The notes below the pieces were generated by a model. That model worked only from the letters and a program-made list of their open reading frames with translations, was not told the DNA's origin and did not search any database. The translations under genes were made by a program, and so were the position numbers. Below, piece after piece: positions 46,422-59,332 of a stretch of DNA of 64,000 nucleotides (its first letter is position 1; every line of letters begins with the position of its first letter). The DNA comes from Dryas octopetala. Its lineage: Eukaryota; Streptophyta; Magnoliopsida; Rosales; Rosaceae. The DNA lies in contig OY992833.1 of assembly GCA_963921425.1 (NCBI GenBank), positions 13,495,738 to 13,559,737 of the forward strand. The letters run 5' to 3'.

Positions 46422-48169
46422 ATGGTGAATTGGGGTTGGCTTAGTATTGAAGTCAAACTCCAGATTTTAGTTAAGTATTGCCCCAAATTTAAACCCAACG
46501 TATAAATGCAACTTCAATCTTATATTAAATCCCAAAATTCATACCCAAATGTAAAAATTATTGAACAAGAAAATGATGGGAACAATTAGTATTTTAGGAT
46601 AGAAGCATTGCTGTATTAGATCCAAAGGTTTTTTTCTATATTTTTAATAAGAAATATTTGTAAAATATACTTTTTTATATTTTATGAAAATATATTTTAT
46701 TTTAAAAAAATATACTTAAAAGTTAAAACTAAAGTAAGGAAGGATAAATACCTCCCAACAAGATAGCTAACCAATGTCAGTACAATATGTACCGGTGAGC
46801 TTCAACGCTTCTTGGATTTGGATTGACTCCCTATGAGGAATGGGTATCATTGCATATGCAAATGTATCACCACAGTCGCATGAATGGAGTCAACGCTTAG
46901 TAGTTCATAATCCAATATACCTAAGATGGAGTGAGATGAGTTTTCTCTTGTTTTTTGGTCAAATAGAAATTTCTTAGGAACTTAATAGCAGGAAACAACA
47001 GCAAAACAAACCACCAATGCAAAACAGTAAAATAGAGAGAAAAACAAAGATAGTCCCGACAAGAACTTAAAGCACACAGATAAGCTAAACTAGATCTGCA
47101 AAGAGAATCGGACACAGAGAAGTTACACTAGATCTGGAGTGTGATGGTTAATTTGTCTTACAGTTTAGGAAAGATGGAGTTTCTGCTAATGGTGATGGGC
47201 CCCACTAACAATACAGTCCGGGCCCATTTTCATATGATGCAGTAATTAATATTCCCACACATATATAAATAAATAATTTTTGGAGTCCCTACCCAGCACA
47301 TAATAAAACTATTAACTATGTCTTTATGTGTGTTTGCAAAACAAAATGATGCATTTTTATTTATTTTGCATAATGACCTCAATCTCTCAAATGACTTATG
47401 GAGAAAAAAAAAACACTCAATCCACCAATTGCTGTACACGTACACGTACACCAACCTGAACCCATTTTATTATATTTTCAATTTTTGTCATACGGACATC
47501 AATCACATCACTTATCTAATTGGTTTTATTCTAACATTCCTAATAACATGACTTACATATCAAATATTTAATTGCAAATTGGACATGAAACCTTTCATTT
47601 TTAATATTTCAAAAAGTATTCGATTACAGTGTCTGAGTTGCAGACAGGCCAAGCATTCAGAAGCCTCCATTATTAGGGGATCCTTACCAGTTTCGCCCAC
47701 AACTACCCACTAAATTTCGTATTTACTTCGGTAGCAGAGAGATCTGGTAGACGCATCAAGTATATTATTGAGCTCCACTAATGTAGGGGCCCAACAAAAA
47801 CACAGGTTAGTAGTATTTGTTAAATTCTTCAAATTTTATTGTTCACCCCTGATTTGTGATATGATAGCAATGGTATTTGAACATTGTGGGATGCGTTTTA
47901 AGTTGACTTTTATTTCATACTATTATCAGTAGTATTATAAGAATGTTTAAATTTGGACTGGTCACCTTTTGATTTAAACTTCATATAACAGTGGTAGTAA
48001 TTCTTCAAATTTTGTAGATCTGTATGAAGATAGAGTAAATGTAAACCAATTGAGAGCAGTTCATACAGAAGGGAAAATAAAAACCTTAGTTATTGTGGTA
48101 TATAGACGCATACATAATGAGTTTGTGTAAGCTGACATTTGGTTTTTTAATAGCAATCGATACCGGGAT
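46422..48169. other. Noncoding region upstream of TNP2
   Basis: No gene is supported. A GTAC run (CGTACACGTACAC) lies near 47,437. The last few hundred bases before 48,170 are probably the promoter and leader of the transposase gene. A CACTAC terminus was not found in this interval. Confidence 0.45.
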
Positions 48170-50453
48170 ATGATGGACAAGCTTTGGGTCATTAGTAACA
48201 GGCTATCGAATGAATTCATAATTGGTTTATATGGGTTTATAACGAAGTCCCTTTCTGTAGCTACATATGAAAGATAATTAAAGTGCTCCTGTGCAAAATG
48301 TTATAACCGTTTCTGGGAAAATCCAAGCAATGTGGCTGAACACATGATGGTGGATGGAATGGATAATGATTATGCAAAGGGTGTGGGTGTACCATGGAGA
48401 GTCTCGGACTCAGAATGGGGACATGCCTTCAAACACCATTCGAGTTGCCGATGACAGTTTGACTGATTGTGGGATGCGTGACATGCTGAATGATGTATTT
48501 AGACATAGTGGAGAGGGTAATGAAAATGAGTTTGTTTGTGAAGAACCACTACCAACCAATCCACTGCAGAGGCTGAAAAATTTTATGGACTTCTTGAAGA
48601 CGCTGATAAGGAATTGTATCCAGGGTGCAGGGGCCTAAAGAAGTTGGATTTTTTAGTGCACTTGTACGAAATCAAATGTCTACATGGGATTCCTGACATT
48701 GCACTAACAGGGATATTATTACTGATCAAATCAATTCTGCCCAAAGGTGAGACACTTCCAAAAAGTTTCCATTCGACAAGAAAATTGATCAAGGACCTAG
48801 GATTGACATACAAGAAAATTCATGCTTGCCCAAATGATTGCATGATATATTGGAAGGACTGTGCTTTATATGATGAGTGCACAACATATGGAGAGAGCCG
48901 ATACAAACCTCAAATTGAAACCATTCACAAAAGTCATGGAGGAAAAAACAACCATGTACCCAAAAAAGTGATGCGATACTTTCCACTTGGTCCTAGGTTG
49001 CAATGTTTGTATATGTCACAACACACGGAACATTTGATGACATGGCACTCAAATGCAAGGCCAAAACATGGTACAATCCGACATCCCGCTGACTCACCCG
49101 CGTGGAAACATTTGGATACTAAATACCCAATCTTTGCAGCTGAAAATCGGAATGTTCGTTTGGGGTTGGCCAGCGACGACTTTAATGCATTTGGCAACAT
49201 GAGCATTTCACACAGTACATGGCCAGTTATAATGTGTGTATACAACTTGCCACCTTGGCTATGCATGACACAACCTTATATGATGTTGTCTGTTCTAATA
49301 CCAGGTATAAGGGGGCCTGGAAATGACATTGACATTTTTATGGAACCACTATTTGATGAGCTAAAATTACTATGGGAAGATGGGATTAGGTCGTATGATC
49401 AAGTAACAAAGCAACAATTCACATTGCGGGCTGTAGTGTTATGGACTATCAACGATTTCCCAGTATATGCAAACTTTTCTGGTTGGAGCACAAAAGGCAA
49501 GTTCGCTTGTCCATATTGCAACTACAACACTTGCAGTAAGTGGTTACCGAATGGACATAAGAATTGCTACATGGGACATCGGCGATTTTTGCCTATCCGG
49601 CATACGTTTAGATGTGAAACTTTGTCATTCAATAACAAGGTTAAAAAGGAATTGCCCCCGACACGAATGTTAGGTATTGAATGTCTACGTGATTTGTCTA
49701 ATTTGACTTTTACTTTTAGGAAGAAAGTTAAAAAACCAGCCAGGTGCAAAACCCCCGAAGGACCAATATTGTACGAGGGATCATGGAAAAAACAAAGCAT
49801 TTTTTTTTCAGTTACCATATTGGAAACACTTATTGCTTAGACACAATTTGGATGTTATGCACATAGAAAAAAATGTATGCGATGGGAAAACTAAGGATGG
49901 AATGAATGCACGATTGGACTTGGAAGCATGGAATATGAGGCCGACTCTACACCCTCAGCGAGGACATAGTAGAACTCTACTTCCACCGGCTTTGTACACG
50001 ATGTCAACAAATGAGAAGAATGTATTTTGTAAGTTGTTGACATCAGTTAGAGTGCCAGATGGGTATGCATCAAATGTGGCCCGTTGTGTAAATGTTAAAG
50101 AAAGGAAATTGCCGGGGCTAAAGAGCCATGACTGCCATGTCATATTGCAACGGTTGCTCCCAATGGCTTTGCGAAACACTTTGCCAGATGCAGTAACAAA
50201 ACTGTTGATAGAACTTTGTCAATTTTTCAGACATGTATGTTCAAAGAGTGGAACGACTGAATTTTTCACAAACCTCACATAGCGAATATACCTAATATTA
50301 TGCAAGCTGGAGAAGATTTTTTCACCAACCATTTTTTATGTCATGCTACACCTACCAGCCCATCTAGTTGAAGAGGCAGCAATGGCGGGCCCGGTACATT
50401 ATCGATGGATGTACCCCATAGAAATGTATGAGAATATAGTTAATGTCAATTAG
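48170..50453 (+). pseudogene. CACTA transposase, TNP2 type, frameshifted
   Basis: The frame starts MMDKLWV (TNP2 proteins typically begin MDKSW) at 48,170 and runs over several frames. First come CSCAKCYNRFWENPSNVAEH and VWVYHGES; then LYPGCRGLKKLDFLVHLYEI, the long block from 48,614 with YFPLGPRLQCLYMSQHTEHL, HPADSPAWKHLD, VRLGLASDDFNAFGNMS, VLIPGIRGPGNDIDIFMEPL, CPYCNYNTCSKWL, and RHNLDVMHIEKNVCD; finally the DUF4218 start, HLVEEAAMAGPVHYRWMYPI. These are the ordered signature blocks of TNP2, the enzyme that cuts and moves CACTA elements. One TAA near 48,276 and at least three frameshifts (about 48,380, 48,600 and 49,805) kill it. Confidence 0.9.
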
Positions 50454-50936
50454 TAATTCTACTACATAGTTTGTGTAAACTTAGTAATGCCACTATATAG
50501 TTTGTGTAAGATACTTGAGTAATTTTATTGCATACTAATAGGTAATCCTAGTCCAGCAGTAAATGGGAAACCTTAAGTTCTTGATATTGCAGCCGAAAAC
50601 TTATGGTATACAACAACCAAAACTCTAGCTGTTATGAGTTCCTAATCAACACTAAAGTCTTTTAATCCTAATGTGATTATTGCACTAATTTCTTTCAACA
50701 CTAAAGCCTTTTAATCTTAATTTGTTGTAATGTGATTAAAAATGACATTAAAGCCTTTAATCCTAATGCAAAGTAGTTTTCTAATCCTAATGTGATGAGC
50801 GAACTAATTTGCTGTAAAACTTGGGCAGTTTGTATATATGAAATTTGCTGTAAAAATTGGGCACTTAAATTTCACCAATATCTATTCATGATTCAAAATG
50901 ACATCACAGATATTTACTCAAACAATATGTCCGCAA
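50454..50936. other. Intron-like interval within the transposase gene
   Basis: AT-rich, with several CTTTTAATCCTAATGTGATT-like direct repeats at 50,650-50,810. It separates the TNP2/DUF4218 start from its C-terminal continuation. No coding content is seen. Confidence 0.5.
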
Positions 50937-52278
50937 TCAAAGTAGGCCCGAGGGGAGCATAGCAGAAGGATACATTGTTGACAAATGTTTGTCATTTTGT
51001 TCTATGTATTTGGAGGACACCAAGACACGAAGAAACCAAGGGGGGCGTAATACAGATGCAGGGGGTCGTGATGCCAGTGGTGGACTAGCAATATTTGCTG
51101 AAGGAGGAAAACGGATAGGGAAGAGGGTCAGCCAGGTCATACAATTGGACATTGAGGAGAAGGAAAAGGCATATAGATGTGTGCTTTGGAATGCACCTGA
51201 GGTTAAAGTACAAATAGAGTGAGTTCATTTATCATAATTCATCATAATATATATTTACTTTAATCATATTGGTTCCAAAAATTTGATACTGAATGCAAAT
51301 CCACATCAAAATGTATTGTACTGACAAAATGACTGGTGTAGTCAATATGTTGAAGATGCAATAGCTGCAAGGGGTCGACGAACACCAATGCTTGTTGCAG
51401 AAAGGGCTGCAAATTTATCATTTCCAAAATGGTTTGCTGAACATGTAAGCTAAAACAGTGTTTGCCTAATCAAATAACCCAACCACATTGTCTAGTCATT
51501 TGCTTGTGCAATGTTTGTATTGGTGTTATGTTGAATCAATGTTTGGAATGCGTGTGTGGTGGGTGTAGTCAAATGTTGTCTTAGTTTGAATGTAGGGTCC
51601 CATTGATTAACAGGTTAATGCATTGGACGTGGATCACAATAACATAATCTCCAAAGACATACGAGCAATATCAAAAGGACCAAGCGAGTGGTGTGTTAGG
51701 CATACAAAATTCATGGTCAACGATTTTGATTTCGAATTAAGTCCCTCGACCATAAAGGGAAAAATCAAAATAGTGGCGTGTTCATAAAATCGTCATCTGA
51801 ATGCTATGCGAGTGCCCGTGATCGATATCCGAAAAGGGGGGAGGTAGACTACTATGGTAAGGTTACAGACATAATTGAACTGTCAAACCATGCTAGCCGC
51901 AAGGTGGTATTATTCAGGGGTGAATGGGTGGATACTGTTAATGGCAGCCGGGGGCTGAAGATGGATAAGTACGGATTCACATTGGTCAACTTCAATAGAT
52001 TACTTAATAACGATGATCCCTTTATATTATCTTCCCAAGTAATTCAAGCATTCTATGTGCAAGATCCACATGATGAAGGATGGCATATAGCAATCAAGAC
52101 AATGCCAAGGAACACATTTGACATAGGGGACAGACACGAAAGTGAAAGTCTCATATGTGATGATATAGATACAGATACTGAAGGCACGAACATGCAACAT
52201 GCTAGGACGGACATGGAATCGGCCATTGTATATGAAGATGGACAGACCAACGCAATGAATGTCGATAATGGCAGCTAA
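50937..52278 (+). pseudogene. CACTA gene, DUF4218 C-terminus and DUF4216-like exons
   Basis: About 50,940-51,220 reads EGYIVDKCLSFCSMYLED, then GGLAIFAEGGKRIGK and KAYRCVLWNAPEVKVQIE up to a donor-like GTGAGT. A second piece (about 51,340-51,450) has YVEDAIAARGRR and LSFPKWFAEH. A third (about 51,615-51,775) contains NALDVDHNNIISKD and RHTKFMVNDFDFE. The last (51,778-52,278) holds CYASARDRYPKRGEVDYYGK, ELSNHASRKVVLFRGEWVD, YGFTLVNFNRLL and DPFILSSQVIQAFYVQDP, a good DUF4216 match by recall. The pieces read as exons with short introns. It is the 3' part of the transposase locus, or a partner gene often fused to it. Confidence 0.8.
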
Positions 52279-53024
52279 TCAATCACCCTCCACTAAAGGT
52301 AACTTATATTTCCAAATGCTACACTTTCAATACAGAAATGACATATACGTTATAATATTTGATTAATGGGCCATGCATAACTGCATTTCATGGAGACAGT
52401 GAAGGCAGGAATAAATTTTCAATGTGCCACTAAAGAGTGATTTATTTGGGAGTTGACAACAAGAAATGGGAGATAAGACCATCTTAAATACAAATGTAGA
52501 CTGGTGATGTAAACAGGTTGAGGAAAAGCAAGCTTAATATTTATAGTTGTGCAGGAGATGTGGAGTGTCCTTTCCCATTAAAACATGACAACAACCCACC
52601 AGTTCATTAACTACAAAATATCCACCACCATAAGTGACTTGATATCGTTCCCTATATAAGATTGACTTTTCCAAACAGGGGGAGTATAACATCTGACTTC
52701 CAGAATAAGTCTACTTCTTCGGGTATCAATGATCTAGTGCATTAGTGTTAATCAAGGTATGAAGATTTACAAGTAATACACAGAATGTTATTGTGTCTAC
52801 AAGTCCTGTAATTTAATTGGTTGAATTAGTTGTGTTGTCATCGATGCATGTATACATATTTGTGCAGGGACGTGTGAGAATCAATAATATGCTTTATAAC
52901 ATGTGAGGGATAATTGCATAGCTGAAATTTATGTGGGAACATCATATTGATGTGGGGAGCACATGTTGTTTGAAACTCAAAATGATTGAAGGCTAAAGTC
53001 ATTATATGATTTTCAATACATGGC
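52279..53024. other. Spacer between transposase exons and acidic ORF
   Basis: No coding content is recognised. The last bases before 53,025 include a possible splice acceptor (ATGTTGCAG). Confidence 0.45.
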
Positions 53025-53224
53025 ATGTTGCAGTATGTTTTTGGGAAAATGGACTCCATAGTTGTTATCAACATGGTGCCTGCATTGGAGGATAAAGATA
53101 GTGAAGCGGTTGCAAGAGCGCAATCGATTGGGGAACAACAAGTTTTCGGCAATGCGCCTACTTTTGAAGAAAGTGAAAGCAGGGCAATTGGCAACAGGGT
53201 TAGGTTAGGAGATTCAAAAGCACA
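53025..53224 (+). pseudogene. Acidic CACTA-associated ORF, part 1, split by insertion
   Basis: The frame reads KMDSIVVINMVPALEDKDSE, AVARAQSIGEQQVFGNAP and TFEESESRAIGNRVRLGDSK up to GCAC, where the 6.8-kb element begins. If the element and one copy of the ACA duplication are ignored, the frame runs straight into 60,020-60,170. There it gives LIIILKEEDEDHDIVYVLSD and further residues to a TAA. This makes one acidic frame of about 115 codons. Its role in the CACTA element is unknown; a DNA-binding accessory product or the tail of the transposase locus is plausible. Confidence 0.55.
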
Positions 53225-53515
53225 CACTACAAGAAAAACCTTCATATATATCAGTGATAAACCGATATCTATTTAGGTTTCCAACCGATATAATGCGTGC
53301 CGATATCTATTCTCCCATATTACATATCGGTTATTCACTGATGTCTATATTATATTAGATATCGTATTTGTTTGATAATCCGATATGATATACCATCATT
53401 GTTATCAGATATTAATGATTTCTGATACCTTAAAAACTACATTCCGATATGTAAGATACTTATGATATCATTAGTAATTTTGAAACCGATATACAAAATG
53501 TATTCAATATCGTCT

Positions 53516-53757
53516 TGGTACTAAAAATCAGATATAAAATGAGTATAACATATCGGTTTTGTAATTAAAATTGGATATAAATGGTATATCACATATCGGT
53601 TTGGTACTTAAAATCTGATATAAAAAGTGTATACTATATCGGTTTTGTACTTTAAATCTGATATAAAAGGTGTATAACATATCGATTTTGTACTTAAAAT
53701 CGGATATAAAAGGTGTACAACATATCGGTTTGGTACTTAAAATCTGATATGTAAGGT
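53516..53757. repeat. Subterminal tandem repeats, about 43-bp unit
   Basis: Five to six copies of ATATCGGTTTGGTACTTAAA followed by ATCTGATATAAAAGGTGTATA, with variation in one or two bases. They lie 300 bases inside the left CACTA terminus and fit transposase-binding subterminal repeats. Inverted, looser copies occur at 59,810-59,990. Confidence 0.85.
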
Positions 53758-54179
53758 TGGTGTGAAATATATTTTTTTTTTTTTTTTGTGCAAAACCTCA
53801 TATAAATGCCATGGATATGCAAGTAGACAAATGTGTGGCCTAAAATTGGTGCATTTTCAAATTTGCCTTCCATTCAAATATTCCAAGTACAAAAATGCAT
53901 TTCATTCATCCAAACATTCCAATTAAGTACAAATAAAAAGATTACAAATTAATCCCACAAAAACAATAGTCCCAGCCATGATCAAATTAAATTCCATAAC
54001 CCCATCAATTGTTCCAATTCAAAGCTGCCTACACTTTCAAAATATTGGCATGGCAGCAATTTTCTGAACCTTTGACTACATTGTTCTAAAATCTGCATGC
54101 ACTTGTTCTTCCTTTACAAAAAATTGGCTTGGCCATCTAAATACCACAAAATGGCTAACGTACCCTACTTCATACGTAC

Positions 54180-54560
54180 CGACATGGCTATATATAAGTC
54201 GAGATGACAAACTGTCCCCATTCAACCCACACCTCATCAATTTGTGCTTGGGTGTAACTGCTTCGCTTGTGCTTTGGATTAGACCACTGAAAATATATAG
54301 CATAGCAAATTACATTATAATAAAACATTTTTCCCAACTTGCATGCTATAAAAGAACCAATCCACATATCAAAAACCATGGAAGAAATTTACATAAAACA
54401 AATGAAACATAACCAAGAAATGTAAGAAAGATCAAATAATTGAGAATAAATTAGCAGAGAATAAATTATTGGGAAATGGGATATAAATGGGTACTTACTG
54501 CAGAGTGTTGGTTCCTCATGTTTTTTGAAGCACTGCCCAAGTAAGGGAAGCTGAGGGCCT
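54180..54560 (-). other. Unidentified exon-like blocks in the Pack-CACTA
   Basis: On the minus strand a stretch preceded by TATTTTCAG (acceptor, about 54,289) reads WSNPKHKRSSYTQAQIDEVW and then VEWGQFVISTYI before TAG at 54,182-54,184. About 240 bases upstream, a block from 54,560 to 54,500 sits between an acceptor-like TTGCAG and a donor-like AG/TAAGTA. The Trp- and Lys-rich text has no match that I know. It could be a third captured gene or the 3' end of the element's own transcript. Confidence 0.4.
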
Positions 54561-55158
54561 GCAACACGAAGTAGAGGAAAAATGAATAAAATTTATGACT
54601 TTCATAACATACAAATGTTTAAAAAAGCACGCACTATTGAGAGGATCATCTTATTGTGGCTTCTAGCAAGACAGAAGCAGTGTCAGTCTGCAAAAGATAA
54701 AACATGTTTTAGTAAATCATCTTATTGTGGAAGATGGATTTCAAAAGTTGGAGAAAAGAACCTCTTTATGCTGCTTCAGTTTCTTTAAGGTTACTATTAT
54801 ACAAAAAATAAAATAAAAAAATAAAGAAAGAGGATCACAGCACAAGGGAATAAGTCCTGCATAACCACACAAATGAGAACAAAAAAAATTTAAAAAAACA
54901 GGTCATGGAACCCAACTCATCGTCATTGAAGAATCCAACTCATCCAACCTACAGATCCATGCCAATATATGCCAAAATCATAACAGAGAATAACAATACA
55001 TCATTGCATTTTGAAATAACAAGAATCAATCCATTAGCTTCTTTGGACAAAGAGATCTAGAATATGTGAAAAATTAAAATCAAGTCTCTGAAATTGGGAT
55101 AACATATTATCCACAAAACAATTACTCTTAGGAAAATGGTATTTAACTAGTTATAAAC

Positions 55159-58067
55159 CTGAAGAGTGAAAAGATCAGCAGATTGACCAATCACTTTATC
55201 ATATTTCAGACCTTCTGCTGCGAGTCCAGCCATTGCTACCACTGCCAACCTAAAAGGCTACTACAATTTAGTTCTTCTCCACCACACACATATTATAGAC
55301 TTCAAATGTATCAATTTATAAGGATATATTTTCCTGCAGTGAAATGCAACTATGTATTGCATTTGAATATGATAGAGTCATGTGGAAACATTGCAACAGG
55401 CATATTCAAATGGACTGGTTGCGCACAAGCCAAATCAGATTATCAGGAAACAATGAGACAGACTAATGGATTTACAGTGAAAAGATGCACCATTTTCAAA
55501 AGCACTAGGAGTACATTTGTTGCAGTTTCAGAAGGAAATATTACTGAAGCAAATTGATAATTCCAGTAGCTATAACTATCATATAAATACCTGTCTAGCT
55601 CCTTTGCATCAAGCTGCCCACTGTATATAAGCTTTTCCAGCCTTTCGTCAATGAGATTGACATGCTCTTTCCCGATATCTAGAGAATACCCCAGAATGGG
55701 GAGGCCCAGCAAATAAGCAACTATCCAAAGAGAAAATTGTTTTATCAGTATGTCAAGTAAGCAACTCAAAATCCGAGGCGCTATTTATCAGTCAGAAAGT
55801 TTGATATTAAGAATCTGATATGTGTTTTAATGAAATGAAGTACCTAAAAAATGAGCAGCTTCATGTCTAGCTATTCTCTCCTGATAATCTGGGAAGAATG
55901 ATGAAAAGCCAGATATGGCAGCTTGAAGAAGCCTACAAGTGCAGATAAAGCTTAGTTTTTAATGCAAGAATTAGAAAAACCGTTAAAACACTAAGAGTAT
56001 CAAGGCATACAAATTAAATTCCATATAAAACTTAGTCTTACCCAGGGGCAGTGCTTCCCACACCCAAAACAACTAAAGAGATGCTCCCAATCAAGTATGG
56101 CACAAAAAAGCCCCAATCCTTCAAGTTTGGTACAGTGAGAACCCAAGATGTCAGTAAAAACCAGAATCTTTTCAAAAAAAATTTCTCTGTAAGGCATTCA
56201 AATTTTTCTCTATATTGTATAATTCCTCTAATTCAATATGTGAATCTAACAGTTCAACACTTCAACAAAAATATTATTGCAAAAGACCTCAAGGCAAGCC
56301 TGTATCCCAAAAATGCAGTTGACAAATATTGGGAAATGATTAGGCTGATACAAAGATGAAACAGAATCCCTTGCTTTTTCTGTCTTAAACTTCTTCTACA
56401 ATTTAAGTTGTGTGCATAAGTTAATTTCTTTGTTTAGTAAAAATGTCAAGTAGCTATAATTATCTGTGACATTCAATTTCTTTGTTTAGTGAAAATGTCA
56501 AGCAGCTATTATTATCTGTGACATTCAAGACAGAGGTCTGCTTGTCATACTTTAACTATCAAGAATCAAATGAAAGTCACTATAGATTATTCGTGCTTGA
56601 CCCCAAAATGCTTTCTCCTAGTTCGCTGCAATAAAATTTGCCTGACATAGGTCCTTATAAATTTAAAAAAAAAAAAAAAAAGGGCTAGCTTACATAATAA
56701 TTGGATTCCTCCTCCCCTCTTATATAGCCAGACCTTTCGAATTCATGCACAATGTATGATCAAATGCACCAGCAAGGTACTGAGAAAATTCCTCCACTTT
56801 TACACAAGATGCAAGAGAGAAAACTAATAATCTGATGCAGGTAGTGATACACTGTAACAATATAATTCAAAGACCAGGTTCCTATATATTCATCGAGATC
56901 AGAGAAAGGATGTTTGCATGAAAACATTCATATAGTTACGTACAAGTAGCAAAAGGCATGATTTCATGTCAATAGATGAAGAAAAACACTACCTCAACTA
57001 TACACTGGTACAGAAAAAAACAGTAAAAATTGAAAAGAAAATTATCATTACACACATATAGGAACACAAACAACCCCTCCCAATCACACTGTCTAAGATA
57101 GTTGTTGTATAACTTATATGTGGACTTACAGAGAAAAGGAGATATAATCAAATTTACCCCAGGAAGTTGGCCAGCAAGAAGACCTAAGAATCCTGTTGTC
57201 CCCACCACGGTGAATAGAAAAGCGGCCTGTATCACTGAGAGATATTAATATTACAAAAAGTAGTTTGAAATCAATGCCTGAAAAATGCATATAGAAAGAG
57301 CCGCATCCAATTTTAGATGTGATGTGCCTTGTCTTTCCAGTCAGTTTATAACAATTCAGATTCACTAAAGATTAAAGAAAGATAAGAAGACAAAAAGGTA
57401 GAGAAATTCACAATAGGATGCTGACAATTTTAACTCAAAATTGGTCTGGACATCTTTTATCTAAGTAGTTTGGATTAAGGGTTTGCTGATGTGAGATTTG
57501 TCTTCATAGAAGTTGAAACCATAAAAAAAGGAAATAGATATATAAATGTAGTGTTGACGATTTGCAAAACAAACTTGCACAAAAGAGCCTAAAGGTTAAG
57601 AAGCTGTATGTAAAAGTAAGAACATCCAAGAAAGTTTTTGCATATAATTTTGGCTCATTCTGAATGCAAGTAGCACAAATAAATAACCAGTGTGTTACAA
57701 ATACTTACATCATTTCTGACACTGGGAACTGCAAGGGTTTCTGCATTTTTAATTCCAAGAGTTGTCAGCTCCCTAAGAGAAGTCTGGTGCATAAATGTTG
57801 AAACTTGAACGAGTCAACCTATCTATTTTCCAACCAAGCAAATGTATAAACAATAATTCAATACATTGAACAGATCATTATCATTCAAGTACATGTATGC
57901 ATGAGTTTGTAGATGTGGCTAATTTTTGGGTAGCAGTTTCCCAGAACTTCACATTTGTGATGGAGACTGACCGTACGCCGTGAGACATATGGCTGAGAAC
58001 TCCATTTCTTGGCCCAACCAACTTCACTTAGCTGATCAAGTGCCTCTTTAACTGCACTGCTATCTTT
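55159..58067 (-). pseudogene. Captured gene fragment: seven intact exons of an HEAAH-motif plant protein
   Basis: Minus-strand exons, each with GT/AG borders: 57,972-58,067 (KDSSAVKEALDQLSEVGWAK...), 57,709-57,783 (TSLRELTTLGIKNAETLAVP...), 57,158-57,226 (AAFLFTVVGTTGFLGLLAGQ...), 56,042-56,118 (DWGFFVPYLIGSISLVVLGV...), 55,844-55,932 (...DYQERIARHEAAHFL), 55,591-55,720 (AYLLGLPILGYSLDIGKEHV...) and 55,159-55,249 (LAVVAMAGLAAEGL...SADLFTLQ). Lengths 96+75+69+77+89+130+91 total 627 nt, or 209 codons, with all phases consistent. The protein has two hydrophobic segments and an HEAAH motif like M41/FtsH-type zinc peptidases. From memory it resembles Arabidopsis At5g27290, a predicted plastid protein. 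The N-terminus and the final exon are missing. It is called a pseudogene because it is a transposon-borne partial copy, not because of decay. Confidence 0.85.
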
Positions 58068-59262
58068 CTGCGGCAAATACATACTTTTCAATGATATTCT
58101 TTCTATCTAATTTAGCTTCAGCCATGGGACTAAAAATCTACAGCTAAAGGAATTATCTATGAATTCAAAAAAAGATGATTGATATGAAGAAAAATGGCAG
58201 AGAAGGAAGAAAATAAATTAGCATTAATTAGCTTTAAATAGCTTTAAATAGCATTAAAAATGTTCTCATTTGGCCCAGTTGGATGCCTACGCTTCAGTTA
58301 ACTGGAACATCATAATCTAGCTATTAATCTGAAAAGAATGTTTGGTGGGGTCATCAATTCATGAATTCATTACAAGTCCCAAAGTAGATGTGTTCATTGG
58401 TTTACCAAAAGAAACAAAAGATGTGTTCGATCATTGCATTTTTTTTTATATGAAAATTATAAGCATGCTTTTTTTGATATATATACATATATATAGTTCT
58501 ATAAGTATGCATGGATACAAGGAGCTTTATGCTAATACTTTTTCGTTTCACATAAATAGCCAAAGCAAAGAATAAATAACCTATGGAAGATAGCACAATC
58601 ATAATCAAACCCAAACCTATATACTTATTCCTTAGCAACTAAATTAATTAGTATATGACCATATTATGAAACACCAAGTAGAAAACTGTCCACATAAGCT
58701 CAAGTCAAATTTATGTTAGCACATTAGAAAACCAAAATTTCACAAGTTTTCAACAATTTTTTTTTCAAGAAAATTGCATTATGAGAAGAACAAATAAAAA
58801 AACAACCTTACAAGACACCCAAAGCCATAAACAAAGACCCTATATTTCATATTCAAGGCCTGTATATCTTTACAAATGAAATCACTCAACACACAACCCA
58901 ATGTCTCAATATACCCAGATACTTTCATTGCCTTTATAACACAGACACACCAGCTGACCAGCTCATGGTCATGTAGGTACTCGAACACATGCTTTCATTT
59001 CTTACAAATCAAAAAATGAGAATCTCCACAAAACCCAAAATTAAAAAGAAATAAAAAAAAACAACTAAACAAGCTCAAGCTAACACGCAGACATAATATA
59101 TAACAAAATATAAAACTTTTATAACGACCCATGTCCGCAAACAAATAAAAATTCATAGATCGAGCTTCAAAAGAAGCTTAGGAAGCTGAAATTGGAAAGT
59201 AAACGCTAAAACCAACAAAAAAGAGGAATAAGAACATGGAAAATCGAAGAAGGAGATTGTAC

Positions 59263-59332
59263 CTGCGCTGCAAGAGGTTGGGGGGTCCTTCTGGAGATCT
59301 TTGAGCTCCTTCAAGATCCGCTTTAAAGCCAT
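59263..59332 (-). pseudogene. Captured first coding exon of an E2 ubiquitin-conjugating enzyme
   Basis: From ATG at 59,332 the minus strand reads [20 protein letters not shown] then CSA and one base of the next codon, stopping at a canonical donor (GCAG/GTACAA) at 59,262. This is the first coding exon of plant UBC8/UBC10-class E2 enzymes, where the intron falls at the same place after SCSA-G. The catalytic Cys lies in a later exon and is absent. The usual third residue Ser is Leu here. If spliced directly to the next recognised exon (acceptor before 58,067) the phases differ: phase 1 donor, phase 0 acceptor. Translation would then stop at the second codon wholly within that exon. The fragment supplies leader and start codon to whatever is transcribed. 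Confidence 0.88.
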
